DNA of 64,000 bases, taken from the NCBI GenBank assembly GCA_934481355.1, contig CAKSPH010000001.1, positions 124,001 to 188,000 of the forward strand, read 5' to 3'. This document shows positions 25,268-34,032 of this stretch, one piece after another. Source of the DNA: an uncultured Oscillospiraceae bacterium (GTDB lineage: Bacteria > Bacillota > Clostridia > Oscillospirales > Ruminococcaceae). The translations under genes and the position numbers were made by a program. The notes beneath the pieces are model-generated. The model was not told the origin of the DNA and did not search any database. It worked only from the letters and a program-made list of their open reading frames with translations. Position 1 is the stretch's first letter; every line of letters begins with the position of its first letter.

Positions 25268-26338
25268 TTACTCAGCGATTGCCTCGTAGCCCTCGGGAGG
25301 AGTTATGCCGAGCTCCTCGCAGATAGCTGCGTTGTACTTCTTGGTAACATTGGGAGCAAAGCGAACGTCCATTGTGGAAATGTCAGCGCCCTGGGTGAGT
25401 ATCTCGTAAGCCATCTCGCCGGTAGTTCTGCCGAGGTCCTCATAGCTGATGGACAGAGTAGCAACGCCGCATCCCTTGCAGATACCCTCTTCGCCGGCGA
25501 TCACAGGAATGCCTGCGGGAACAACGATGTTCTTGATTGTCTCTGTAGAGGAAGCCATGGTGTTATCGGTCGGAATATAGAGAACGTCGCACTCGCTGAT
25601 AGCGGTGGTGCATACGGTGCTTATCTCGTTGGTGTCGGCAGCGCTGTACTCCTTGAATGCAACGCCTGCTTCCGTCAGGGCATTGCCGAACAGTGTAGCC
25701 TGATACTTGGAGTTGGCCTCAGCGGAGCAGTAGAGGATGCCTACCTGCTTAACGTCGGGGAACATCTCGAGGAGCATCTTAGCCTGCTCGTCGATAGGAG
25801 CGAGGTCGGAGGTACCAGAAATGTTCGTTCCGGTAGCGCCTGTCCAGTCGTCGATGGAAAGGGCGGTAGCGTAGTCTGTTACAGATGTGCCGAGGATCGG
25901 GATAGTGGCAGTTGCAGCGCTTGCAGCCTGAAGCGCGCCGGTAGCGTTTGCGAGGATAAGGTCAACGCCGGAAGCGGCGAAGCCGGTGCAGATAGTCGTG
26001 CAGTTGGTGGACTCGCCGTTAGCGTTCTGCTCGTCAAACTTTACATGATCAGCGCCGAGCTTCTCTGTAAGTACGTCCTTGAAGCCCTTTGTTGCAGCGT
26101 CGAGCGCCTCGTGCTGAACGAGCTGGCAGATACCGATGTTGTATACCTTGTCGGAATCAGCGTCAGCGGGTGTGCTGTCGCCTGCGTCTGCGGTAGCGGC
26201 GGTGTTGCTCTCAGCAGCGGAGGAATCGGTTACTGTGGAAGAATCTGTTGTGCTGGAAGGTGTCGTGCTTGCACAAGCGGTAGCGGTAACTGCCATTGCA
26301 GCGGCTGCCAGTGCAGCGAAAATCTTTCTGATCTTCAT
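25268..26338 (-). CDS. ABC substrate-binding lipoprotein (PF04392-like)
   Basis: 356 residues from the ATG at 26338, preceded by AAGGAG; an upstream in-frame ATG at 26362 lacks an SD. A lipoprotein signal (basic MKIRK, hydrophobic core, then TATAC) places the modified cysteine near residue 22. A Ser/Thr/Ala-rich linker follows, then the two-lobed binding domain (NIGICQLVQHEALDAATKGF; DVLYIPTDNTMAS; CGVATLSISYEDLGR). Captures the substrate outside the membrane for the permease and ATPase encoded downstream. Related systems import aromatic amino acids. Confidence 0.93.
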   Translation of the reverse strand: MKIRKIFAALAAAAMAVTATACASTTPSSTTDSSTVTDSSAAESNTAATADAGDSTPADADSDKVYNIGICQLVQHEALDAATKGFKDVLTEKLGADHVKFDEQNANGESTNCTTICTGFAASGVDLILANATGALQAASAATATIPILGTSVTDYATALSIDDWTGATGTNISGTSDLAPIDEQAKMLLEMFPDVKQVGILYCSAEANSKYQATLFGNALTEAGVAFKEYSAADTNEISTVCTTAISECDVLYIPTDNTMASSTETIKNIVVPAGIPVIAGEEGICKGCGVATLSISYEDLGRTTGEMAYEILTQGADISTMDVRFAPNVTKKYNAAICEELGITPPEGYEAIAE

Positions 26339-26438
26339 TTTAGTTTCTCCTTGTTTGTCCATGTCTTATGTAGTAGTGCGCTTTTGGACTTTGGTGCTTT
26401 ATGGCTTTCGCCCAGTAAAGCTATTACGCACATTATAT

Positions 26439-26467
26439 ATTATAGCACACATTCAATGAAAGTGCAA
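26439..26467 (-). promoter_or_regulatory. Promoter of ABC importer operon
   Basis: Minus strand TTGCAC (26467-26462), 17-base spacer, TATAAT (26444-26439). The leader of about 100 bases shows no T-box or other riboswitch that I recognise. Confidence 0.8.
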
Positions 26468-26511
26468 CTTCTTCACGCATTTTTTTTAAGAGAAACCTGC
26501 ATTTTTGTGAA

Positions 26512-26520
26512 TTATCCACA
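26512..26520 (+). promoter_or_regulatory. Single consensus DnaA box
   Basis: TTATCCACA, an exact match to the DnaA-box consensus, in the 300-base divergent gap. No second clear box is nearby, so this is not evidence of an origin. The rest of the gap holds the importer promoter and, at 26605-26610, a TATAAT without a good -35 ahead of the next gene. Confidence 0.5.
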
Positions 26521-26638
26521 AACAGAGTTATTCATTTTCCGCAAAAAGGACTGCGAAAAAAATGAATCATACGCGCCGTCCGAATCAAACGGAAACCTTC
26601 CGCATATAATCAACCAAAAACCATAACAGGAGGTAAAT

Positions 26639-27664
26639 ATGGACGACATGAAGAAGCTTGTTGAAAAATACAAGCGTGAGCTTATGGAATACAGCAGGGC
26701 GGCGGCAGTCCCTGAGAAGCTGAGCTTTCCGGAAATGCTCCCCGAGGAACCGGAACCCGCCGCACCGGAGCCGCCCGCCCCCGCAAACGAGGAGCGCCGC
26801 CCGCAGATCATAGGTTATTCCGAGGATAAGTCTGCGATGGAAAACATGGAGAAGATATTCTCCGAGATGGGAATGACCCGGCCGGACGGCCGCGAACCCG
26901 CTCCGGAGCGCCCGGCATTTGACGAGCTGCCGCCGCAGCTTTACGGGGATGTTGTGCAGGTGGACGAAACGAACAGCGCCGTCCCCGGCGGGAACAACAT
27001 AACCGGCGAACGCGAACCGGAACAGGCTCCGAAGTTCCCGAAGCAGGGCGAGCACACGGAATCCACTCCGGTCGGAAGCGAATCTCTTGGCGTTATCCCG
27101 GAGAGCGGAACGGGGCAGGCGGAACAGTTAGGTCGGCGCAGCTTTGAGAGCCAGCAGTCCCAGGTGAACTCCCGGGACGACATAAAGCCGCTTGTTCGTG
27201 AGGAGAACGGAGATTATCCTGCGCCGCCCGAACAGGTGTTCCAGACCTTTGACGAGTTCTTGCGGGCGAACCCGCGGCAGGGATCCGTGCAGTTCCGGAC
27301 GTATACCGCCCGGAACGCGCTCCCGGTGCCGGGCGCAAAGATAATCGTCACAAAGGTGATAGGCGGAAAGCCGCATACATTCTACACGCTGACCACAGAT
27401 GTCAGCGGTCAGACGGAGGAGGTAATACTCCCCGCGCCGCCGGTGGCGCTGTCACAGAAGCCGGACTGCGAAGTGCAGCCATACGCGCTGTATGACGCAG
27501 ACATCACGGCTGAGGGCTTCCGCCCGGTGAGCGTGCGCGGCCTGCCCGTTTTCGAGGGGATACTGTCAGTGCAGCGCGCGGCAATGATTCCCGGCGCCAA
27601 CGGCGGAGAAAGTGAAACGATAGCGGATACAGAACCCGACCTTACGGAGGTGCCAGATGCCTGA
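26639..27664 (+). CDS. Unknown protein partnered with SpoIID-like gene
   Basis: 341 residues, AGGAGGT upstream. The first 200 residues are low-complexity, rich in Pro, Glu and Gly, and likely disordered. Residues about 215-320 form a compact domain (VQFRTYTARNALPVPGAKII ... TDVSGQTEEVILPAP) that resembles carboxypeptidase-regulatory-like beta-sandwich domains. There is no signal peptide. Its stop overlaps the start of the downstream peptidoglycan-binding gene by eight bases, so the two products probably work together, perhaps in sporulation; this is inference from context. Confidence 0.7.
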   Translation: MDDMKKLVEKYKRELMEYSRAAAVPEKLSFPEMLPEEPEPAAPEPPAPANEERRPQIIGYSEDKSAMENMEKIFSEMGMTRPDGREPAPERPAFDELPPQLYGDVVQVDETNSAVPGGNNITGEREPEQAPKFPKQGEHTESTPVGSESLGVIPESGTGQAEQLGRRSFESQQSQVNSRDDIKPLVREENGDYPAPPEQVFQTFDEFLRANPRQGSVQFRTYTARNALPVPGAKIIVTKVIGGKPHTFYTLTTDVSGQTEEVILPAPPVALSQKPDCEVQPYALYDADITAEGFRPVSVRGLPVFEGILSVQRAAMIPGANGGESETIADTEPDLTEVPDA

Positions 27665-29030
27665 AACCATTACCCCGACAATACCGGAAACCATCACGGT
27701 GCACCTTGGCACTCCGGATTCCGGCGCGCAGAACGTCGCGCTGACCTTTCCGGACTACATAAAGAATGTGGCGAGCAGCGAAATCTACCCCACATGGCCG
27801 GAGGCGGCTATCCGGGCGAATATCTACGCGCAGATATCCTTTGCGCTCAACCGCGTATACACGGAATGGTACCGCAGCCGCGGCTATAATTTCGACATAA
27901 CCAGTTCCACGCAGTATGATCAGGCGTTCGTTTACGGCAGGGACGTTTTCAGCAACATCAGCCGCATAGTGGACCAGATATTCAACAACTACGTTGTGCG
28001 CCGCGGGAGTGTTGAGCCGCTGTTCACGCAGTTCTGCAACGGCACCTCCGTGACCTGTCAGGGGCTTTCGCAGTGGGGTACTGTCGATCTTGCGAACCGC
28101 GGATACACCCCCTATGAAATGCTTCAATACTATTACGGCAGTGATATAGATATCGTGCGGAACGCCGCCGTTGAGCCGTTTCTCGGCAGTTATCCCGGAA
28201 CGCCGTTCGGGCTGGGCAGCTCCGGAAACGAAGTGCGCATTCTCCAGGTGGAGCTCAACCGCATAGCCGACAACTACCCGGCTATCCCGAAAATCGCCCC
28301 GACAAACGGCTTCTACCGCGAAAGCACCGCCGAGGCAGTGCGGGTGTTTCAGGGAATTTTCGGGCTGCCCAAGACGGGGATAGTCAACAAGGCGACATGG
28401 TACCAGATAAAGTACATCTACGTTGCCGTGAAGAATCTCGCGGAGCTGACCTCTGAAGGGCTGCGCCCGTCCGAAGTGGAGGGCGGATTCCCCGAACAGC
28501 TCTCAAACGGGGATTACGGGATATTCGTAAGCTATCTGCAATACTACCTGAACGTCATCGCGTACTTTAACCCGGAGGTGCCGTCAGGTCCTGCGAACGG
28601 AGTTTTCGGAGATGATACGGAACAGCAGGTGCGCGCGTTTCAGTCGTTCTACGGGCTTCCGGTGAACGGGGTCGTTGACTTCCGGACGTGGACGCTTATT
28701 CAGGGGATATACAACGATATAGCCGCCGGGCTTCCGGCGAATTATGCGGGGGATACCGCCGCGCTCTATCCGGGATATATCCTGACGCCGGGGCTGAGCA
28801 ACAACGATGTGCGGACGCTTCAGACATATCTCAACCTTATCGGCAGGACATACCGGGATATCCCGGAGATACCGGTCTCCGGCTACTACGGCTCACAGAC
28901 GGAAAACGCCGTCCGGGTATTTCAGGAGCTTTTCGGGCTGCCGGTTTCAGGTCTGGTAGGCGCCCCCACCTGGGACGCGATATCCAAGGAATATAACTTT
29001 ATCCGCTTCGGAACGCAGCGCACAGGATAA
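27657..29030 (+). CDS. SpoIID-like domain with three peptidoglycan-binding repeats
   Basis: 457 residues. The N-terminal 170 residues match the SpoIID/LytB fold: YPTWPEAAIRANIYAQISFA, and the late motif TCQGLSQWGTVDLANRGYTP with MLQYYYG. Three PG_binding_1 domains follow, near 190-260, 285-360 and 375-450, each with a repeated pattern like RVFQGIFGLPKTGIVNKATW. SpoIID is a lytic transglycosylase acting in engulfment; this fusion may hydrolyse or bind spore peptidoglycan. No signal peptide or membrane helix is visible, unlike classical SpoIID, so how it reaches its site is unclear. Confidence 0.85.
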   Translation: MPETITPTIPETITVHLGTPDSGAQNVALTFPDYIKNVASSEIYPTWPEAAIRANIYAQISFALNRVYTEWYRSRGYNFDITSSTQYDQAFVYGRDVFSNISRIVDQIFNNYVVRRGSVEPLFTQFCNGTSVTCQGLSQWGTVDLANRGYTPYEMLQYYYGSDIDIVRNAAVEPFLGSYPGTPFGLGSSGNEVRILQVELNRIADNYPAIPKIAPTNGFYRESTAEAVRVFQGIFGLPKTGIVNKATWYQIKYIYVAVKNLAELTSEGLRPSEVEGGFPEQLSNGDYGIFVSYLQYYLNVIAYFNPEVPSGPANGVFGDDTEQQVRAFQSFYGLPVNGVVDFRTWTLIQGIYNDIAAGLPANYAGDTAALYPGYILTPGLSNNDVRTLQTYLNLIGRTYRDIPEIPVSGYYGSQTENAVRVFQELFGLPVSGLVGAPTWDAISKEYNFIRFGTQRTG

Positions 29031-29035
29031 AACAA

Positions 29036-29070
29036 ATCGGGAGGCCAAAGCCTCCCGATTCTGTTTTTTT
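29036..29070. terminator. Terminator between convergent genes
   Basis: ATCGGGAGGC, loop CAAA, GCCTCCCGAT, then TCTGTTTTTTT on the plus strand; the minus-strand side is also U-rich. Confidence 0.9.
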
Positions 29071-30217
29071 ACTTATCCTCAAGATTTTTCAGCGCTTTCA
29101 TTTCATCGCGGCTGATACGCACCTGACCGTCCTTCAGCAGCTTTACGTCCGCCTTGTTTACGGTTATCGGGGCGTCAGGGTTCTTGTCGAGCTGAACTTT
29201 CAGTATTCCGGTGAGCAGGTTCGTTTCGCTGACCCTGCCCCTGCCCTCGGCGGTTTCCACATACGCGCCGACCTTCGGGGTGGTGCGGAGGAACTCCTCG
29301 TAGCAGTTCTGCTCGTATTTCAGGCAGCACATAAGTCTGCCGCAGGTTCCGGAGATCTTTGTCGGATTCAGCGACAGGGACTGCTCCTTAGCCATCTTGA
29401 TGGAAACCGGCTGGAACTCCCCCAGGAAGCTGGAGCAGCAGAACGGTCTGCCGCATATCCCGAGGCCGCCGAGCATTTTCGCCTCGTCGCGCACGCCTAT
29501 CTGCCGCAGCTCGATACGGGTGCGGTAAACGGAAGCCAGATCCTTTACAAGGTCGCGGAAATCCACCCTGCCGTCCGACGTGAAGTAGAACAGTATCTTG
29601 CTGCCGTCAAATGTGCAGTCAACGTCTATGGGCTTCATGTCGAGCCTGTGCTGGGCGATCTTCTCGCCGAACACCTGCATTATCTCCTTTTCCTGGCGGC
29701 GCTTTTCCTCAAGCTGCTTTATGTCTGCGGCGGTCGCCCTGCGGATTATGCTTTTCAGCGGGGAAACTATCGTGCTCTCAGGAACGGTGCGGTTCGTGAG
29801 TACTATATCGCCGCACTCGATGCCGCGGGCAGTCTCCACTATCGCCTTATCGCCCTGCTCGAATGCGACTCCGTTCGGCGCGAAATAATACACCTTTCCC
29901 ACGTCCTTGAAGCGCACGCCGATTATCTCCACTACTGCGTTAGGGTCTGCGGGCTTCTTTTCCGGCTTGGGGGAGTTTTCGCGGCGCTCTGCACGCTCCG
30001 GCTTTTCCTGTCGCTCCGGACGCTCCGGACGTTCCGGGCGCTGAGGACGTTCCTGACGGGGGGCGCGCTGGGGGCGCTTTTCCACGCCGTTCGGGTGATT
30101 CTGGCGGTGCTCAACGAATTCATCGGGATTTATTTCCTGCCGGGCAGCGGACTGCGCTGGCTTTTCCCCGGGCTTGTTCTTCGGAGCTATTTTTTCAGTA
30201 AAATAATTGTTATCCAT
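29069..30217 (-). CDS. ricT: PSP1-domain protein RicT (YaaT)
   Basis: 382 residues. The C-terminal 270 residues are the PSP1/RicT domain, with GICGRPFCCSSFL and GRLMCCLKYEQ carrying the conserved cysteines that in Bacillus take part in Fe-S binding by the RicA-RicF-RicT complex, which affects RNase Y activity and sporulation. The first 110 residues are an added low-complexity arm with RPERPERPERQ-type repeats, basic and likely disordered. Gene order darA-holB-ricT is conserved in Firmicutes and supports the assignment. Confidence 0.93.
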   Translation of the reverse strand: MDNNYFTEKIAPKNKPGEKPAQSAARQEINPDEFVEHRQNHPNGVEKRPQRAPRQERPQRPERPERPERQEKPERAERRENSPKPEKKPADPNAVVEIIGVRFKDVGKVYYFAPNGVAFEQGDKAIVETARGIECGDIVLTNRTVPESTIVSPLKSIIRRATAADIKQLEEKRRQEKEIMQVFGEKIAQHRLDMKPIDVDCTFDGSKILFYFTSDGRVDFRDLVKDLASVYRTRIELRQIGVRDEAKMLGGLGICGRPFCCSSFLGEFQPVSIKMAKEQSLSLNPTKISGTCGRLMCCLKYEQNCYEEFLRTTPKVGAYVETAEGRGRVSETNLLTGILKVQLDKNPDAPITVNKADVKLLKDGQVRISRDEMKALKNLEDK

Positions 30218-30233
30218 TTTACTCCTATCTAAA

Positions 30234-31199
30234 CTATAATAATTCTGCCGTGAGATACGCGGAGCACAGCGCGAGATTCAGGTTTGCCGCCTGCGCCTTG
30301 GAATTCACCTCGAACAGCTTGTCCAGCATGGAGGTTATCGCGGCTTCATCGAAGCTCCGTGCAACGGACTTCGCCTCCGCCTTACCGCAGGAAGTCAGCT
30401 CCGTGCCCGCGCGGACCGCCAGCGAATCCCGCAGTATGCCGCTGAGATACTCCAGCGCGCCCGCGTATTCACTGCGCTTCGAGAGCTCGGAGAGAGCCGT
30501 GCATATTGCGTAGCCGTTTTTCGCGGCGATTCCCTGGGCGCACCGGCGGGCGAGCTCCATGAGCTTCACCTCGTCGCCGCCGTTCAGCGTTTCAAGGCAC
30601 TTGCCGATATTTCCGGACATGAGCTCCGACAGCTCCCGCGCCTTGGCGGGGTCTGTGCCGAACTCGTTCACGAGGCACTCCGCGCAGGCTGACGGGGGAC
30701 ATTCCGGCATGGAATACTCCGTCACGCGGGAGCGTATCGTGGTCAGCAGATTCCCGGGATTCTCGCAGAGGAAAATGTACCTTACCCACGGCTGGGGCTC
30801 CTCGATATTTTTCAGGAGGGTATCCTGAACCTGCGGGGACATGGCGTCCGCGTCTTCGAAGATGTAGATTTTCACGTCGCCGTCGTTCGGCTTCACCGCA
30901 ACGGATTCCAGCACGTCGCGGACGGTGTGCGGGCGGTTGGTGCGGTCTATCGTGTATTTCCCCTGGCACTCGTTTAATGCGTAGATAACGTCCGGGTGCC
31001 CGCCGGAATCCACCCTGGAGCACACGGAACAGCGCCCGCACGGCTCGGCTCCGCACAGGAACTGCTTCGCGATATACTTCGCCATCACGCGCTTTCCGCT
31101 CCCCTTTTCTCCGGTGAGGAGTACCGCGTGGGGCAGGCGGTTTTCGGCGGCGGTGTCGTTCAGCAGGCTGACGAGCTTCTCTTTACCGTACAGCCGCAT
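30234..31199 (-). CDS. holB: DNA polymerase III subunit delta'
   Basis: Clamp-loader subunit. 321 residues. P-loop-like region LTGEKGSGKRVMAKY, a zinc module (CGAEPCGRCSVC) and IEEPQPWVRYIFLCENPGNL followed by TTIRSRV, typical of the AAA+ delta' fold. The C-terminal third is the collar domain. Its start shares bases with the stop of darA. Within the conserved darA-holB-ricT cluster. Confidence 0.94.
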   Translation of the reverse strand: MRLYGKEKLVSLLNDTAAENRLPHAVLLTGEKGSGKRVMAKYIAKQFLCGAEPCGRCSVCSRVDSGGHPDVIYALNECQGKYTIDRTNRPHTVRDVLESVAVKPNDGDVKIYIFEDADAMSPQVQDTLLKNIEEPQPWVRYIFLCENPGNLLTTIRSRVTEYSMPECPPSACAECLVNEFGTDPAKARELSELMSGNIGKCLETLNGGDEVKLMELARRCAQGIAAKNGYAICTALSELSKRSEYAGALEYLSGILRDSLAVRAGTELTSCGKAEAKSVARSFDEAAITSMLDKLFEVNSKAQAANLNLALCSAYLTAELL

Positions 31200-31522
31200 T
31201 ATACCTTCTCGAATCTCTCAATGTTGGTGACGAAAATCGTCGCGCCGCCCACGGAGACCTCCACGGGAAAGCTGGTGTAGTTGCTCAGCCCGTAGCTCGC
31301 GGAATTAGGCACGAACTGCTTGCGCTTGTGGCTGTGCTTGCTGATGACGTCTATAACGTCGTCCACCTTGTCGTCATCGGAGCATATCATGAACGTGGTG
31401 TTTCCCGCCATCAGGAAACCTCCGGTGGAGGCGAGCTTTGTCGCCTGATAGCCGCTCTGGGTGAGGGACGAGGAAACAGCATGGCTGTCGTCATTATTTA
31501 CAATAGCAAAAATCAGCTTCAC
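31199..31522 (-). CDS. darA: PII-like cyclic-di-AMP receptor DarA
   Basis: 107 residues, full length for DarA/PstA (YaaQ, DUF970). Starts at GTG with AGGAGGT upstream. The sequence MKLIFAIVNNDDSHAVSSSL, the TKLASTGGFLMAGNTT segment and the terminal GGATIFVTNIERFEKV are diagnostic. The protein binds c-di-AMP as a trimer in the cytoplasm; its target is unsettled. First gene of darA-holB-ricT. Confidence 0.94.
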   Translation of the reverse strand: MKLIFAIVNNDDSHAVSSSLTQSGYQATKLASTGGFLMAGNTTFMICSDDDKVDDVIDVISKHSHKRKQFVPNSASYGLSNYTSFPVEVSVGGATIFVTNIERFEKV

Positions 31523-31559
31523 GGATAATTACCTCCTGAGATATATTTTCTCATTGTCT

Positions 31560-31588
31560 ATTATACAGCATTTCGGGGAAAAATGCAA
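31560..31588 (-). promoter_or_regulatory. Promoter of darA-holB-ricT
   Basis: Minus strand TTGCAT (31588-31583), 17-base spacer, TATAAT (31565-31560). The repeat at 31601 begins 12 bases upstream of the -35. Confidence 0.8.
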
Positions 31589-31600
31589 TACTAAACATAA

Positions 31601-31759
31601 GGTCACCTCTAAAAACCTTGTTTGAGTGAAAATGTGTATAGCACACCGCCTGCTTCTTCAAACCTCCTCGTAAGGCATACAGCCTTACTTCGTCGGCTTT
31701 CATCGCATTCGGTGCACTCTACCCATTTTCCCTTTTCAAACCGGTTTTTAGAGGTGACC
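31601..31759. mobile_element. MITE-like element with 17-base terminal inverted repeats
   Basis: 159 bases bounded by perfect inverted repeats GGTCACCTCTAAAAACC and GGTTTTTAGAGGTGACC. The flanking bases ATAA (31597-31600) and ATAA (31760-31763) could be a four-base target duplication, though they lie in AT-rich sequence. The inside has no ORF of note. It separates the darA promoter from the flagellin terminator and fills half of this 324-base gap. Confidence 0.8.
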
Positions 31760-31761
31760 AT

Positions 31762-31792
31762 AAAAAACCGCCCCGGGCTAGCACCGGGGCGG
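31762..31792 (-). terminator. Terminator after flagellin
   Basis: On the minus strand CCGCCCCGG, seven-base loop, CCGGGGCGG, then six U residues. Confidence 0.92.
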
Positions 31793-31846
31793 CTGTTATT
31801 TTGGGTTTATGCCGCATTCATGCAGCTGTCGGATAACCTAAAGGGA

Positions 31847-33796
31847 TTAGCCGAGGAGCTGGAGAATGGACTGCGGCTGCTGATTTGCCTGAGCGAGCAT
31901 GGACTGAGCTGCCTGCTGAAGTACGTTGAACTTTGTGTAGTTGAGCATCTCAGAAGCCATATCGGTATCACGGATAGTGGACTCAGCTTCAGTCAGGTTC
32001 TCAGAGTTGGTGGTCAGGTTCTCAATCTTGTGCTCGAGTCTGTTCTGTGTAGCACCGAATGTTGCACGAACCATGGAAACCTTGTTGATAGCGTTGTCGA
32101 TCTTGTCGATAGCGGTATTAGCGTCTTCCTGAGTGGACAGGGAGAGGTTCTTGGTGTTCAGACCGTTAGCTCTGGAGGAGAGGTCAAGGTTGGACTTGAG
32201 GTCGCCCATACCGTCTGTGCTGTACTTGAATGTGAAGTCAACGGAATCCTTTGTTCTGGAACCAGTCTGGAGAACCATGTGGTCAGAATAGGTCAGAGGA
32301 GCGGTTGCCTTGTTGTTGGAGTTAGCCTTAGATACAACATTTGCAGGAGAAGCAACTTCTGCGGTAGGAACACCGTCTGTTGCATACTTTGCAGTATCTA
32401 CTGCCAGTGTATACTTGATATCACCGGTAGAACCATTTGTATTTTCTGTTGCACCATTAGCAGCAGTTAACTTAACAAGAGCTGTACCTGTATCGTCCGC
32501 ACCTGCGTAAATTGTTGTTACACCATTTTCGCACTTTGCATAGAACTCTTCACCCTTAAGAGAGAACTTCTGTCCAGCTGTAAGAGCTGCTGCACCGATT
32601 GTAGTAGTATTCTCATCTGTAAGTTTGAGAGACATGGTTGCATCAGCAGTGTTATCTGCAGCGTATGTTGTAGTCACAGTTGCGCCATTAAGTGCATCAA
32701 ACAGAGCCTTTGTTCCCTCTGTCATTGCAGTAGCCTTACCATTGTTGGTAGACTCAATAACGCCATTTTCAATCTCAACCTTAAGGTCTGCATCTTTACC
32801 TATTACGGTTTTTCCGGCACCGGGCTTACCAACTGTAAGACCGCTAGCGTCAGCGTTAGCAACACCGATATTTTCGATTGCTGTGTTCTTTGCAGAAGGA
32901 TTCTTGAATGTAATTGTAATTGTATCGCCGTTTACAAGCTGTGTTCCGTCAAGAACAACATTAACAAGGTTATCGGCACTAGGCTTACCATCAGCATCTG
33001 TTAATGCACCTGTTGAGCTTTTGCTTCCTATCTGGAAACCACCATTATTGGGATGGGTGCTTACAAGAACAGCATCCTTATCTGCGCCGCCTGTTGCAGA
33101 AATAGCAGTCCAAGTCTGCTTTGTGGAATCATACTTGAAAGTAATGTCGATGGAATCAGGACCATTGTTAGTGGTATCAGCATCGTTTCTGTCAAATCCA
33201 AGATCCTTCCAGAAAGCATCAGCCATATCATAGTTGTTAGTTTTTGATGTGGAGTTATCCATAGACTGAGAATCAAGCTTGTTGATGTCAGCTGCAGAAA
33301 GCTGCTTAGCAGTTCTAGCATTATTCGCGTAATCAAACTTGCCATTTACAGCCTTAGTGCCGTCAGCCATCTCGCCGCCGTTGAGCATTACAACGCCGTT
33401 GAAGTCGGTATCAGCGATCTGGTCGAGCTCGTCGTTGAGCTGGTTGAACTCGAGCTGGATAGCGTCACGGTCAACCTCGTCCTGGTATGTACCGTTAGCG
33501 GACTCGGAAGCGAGCTCCTTCATTCTCTGAAGAATGGAGTGGGATTCCTGTGTTGCACCCTCGAAAGTCTGGATCATGGAGATACCATCCTGAGAGTTTC
33601 TCTTAGCCTGGTTCAGGCCGCGGATCTGGGATCTCATCTTCTCGGAAATTGCCAGACCGGCAGCGTCGTCGCCAGCGCGGTTGATTCTGTAACCAGAAGA
33701 AAGCTTCTCAGAAGACTTCTTCAGACCTGCAACGTTTGTGTTCAGCTTGTTGTACGCGTTGAGCGCGTTCATGTTGTGCTGTACTACCATTCCCAT
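31847..33796 (-). CDS. Flagellin
   Basis: Structural subunit of the flagellar filament. 649 residues from the ATG at 33796, with AAGGAGG eight bases upstream. The conserved N-terminal D0/D1 (MVVQHNMNALNAYNKLNTN; LSSGYRINRAGDDAAGLAIS) and C-terminal D1/D0 (DTDMASEMLNYTKFNVLQQA; ending QPQSILQLLG) are complete. The central 350 residues are a variable, Thr/Asp/Asn/Ala-rich surface region, which makes the protein longer than many clostridial flagellins. That central part is visibly richer in A/T than its surroundings. No other flagellar gene is in the window. Confidence 0.96.
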   Translation of the reverse strand: MGMVVQHNMNALNAYNKLNTNVAGLKKSSEKLSSGYRINRAGDDAAGLAISEKMRSQIRGLNQAKRNSQDGISMIQTFEGATQESHSILQRMKELASESANGTYQDEVDRDAIQLEFNQLNDELDQIADTDFNGVVMLNGGEMADGTKAVNGKFDYANNARTAKQLSAADINKLDSQSMDNSTSKTNNYDMADAFWKDLGFDRNDADTTNNGPDSIDITFKYDSTKQTWTAISATGGADKDAVLVSTHPNNGGFQIGSKSSTGALTDADGKPSADNLVNVVLDGTQLVNGDTITITFKNPSAKNTAIENIGVANADASGLTVGKPGAGKTVIGKDADLKVEIENGVIESTNNGKATAMTEGTKALFDALNGATVTTTYAADNTADATMSLKLTDENTTTIGAAALTAGQKFSLKGEEFYAKCENGVTTIYAGADDTGTALVKLTAANGATENTNGSTGDIKYTLAVDTAKYATDGVPTAEVASPANVVSKANSNNKATAPLTYSDHMVLQTGSRTKDSVDFTFKYSTDGMGDLKSNLDLSSRANGLNTKNLSLSTQEDANTAIDKIDNAINKVSMVRATFGATQNRLEHKIENLTTNSENLTEAESTIRDTDMASEMLNYTKFNVLQQAAQSMLAQANQQPQSILQLLG

Positions 33797-33934
33797 AGTA
33801 ATATCCTCCTTGAATTTACGCGCCTCGTTTATCGGAATCATTCCTGTGAGGCGGTTGGTTAAAGTAATTTTTCCGTCAGCCGTTATGTACACTTAGGCAT
33901 CGGGATTTTTAGCTTTTCAGCTATCACGTATATT

Positions 33935-33961
33935 ATATCGGCAGGTTTTTCCGGAACTTTA
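33935..33961 (-). promoter_or_regulatory. Sigma-28 (SigD)-type promoter of flagellin gene
   Basis: Minus strand TAAA (33961-33958), 15-base spacer, GCCGATAT (33942-33935), matching the TAAA-N15-GCCGATAA consensus of motility sigma factors. The leader to the ATG is about 130 bases. Confidence 0.88.
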
Positions 33962-34032
33962 GCGTTTTCAGAAAAATTTTTTTATTTTTTTCCGGTTTTT
34001 TGTGTAGATTTTCTGAAAACGCTGATTTCCTA

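Noticed and set aside
26512..26520. Replication origin
   Set aside because: Only one DnaA box, no dnaA/dnaN and no AT-rich unwinding cluster of boxes nearby.
31622..32470. Plus-strand frame over the MITE-like element and the flagellin end
   Set aside because: Runs through the inverted-repeat element and terminator into antisense flagellin; no SD and no family.
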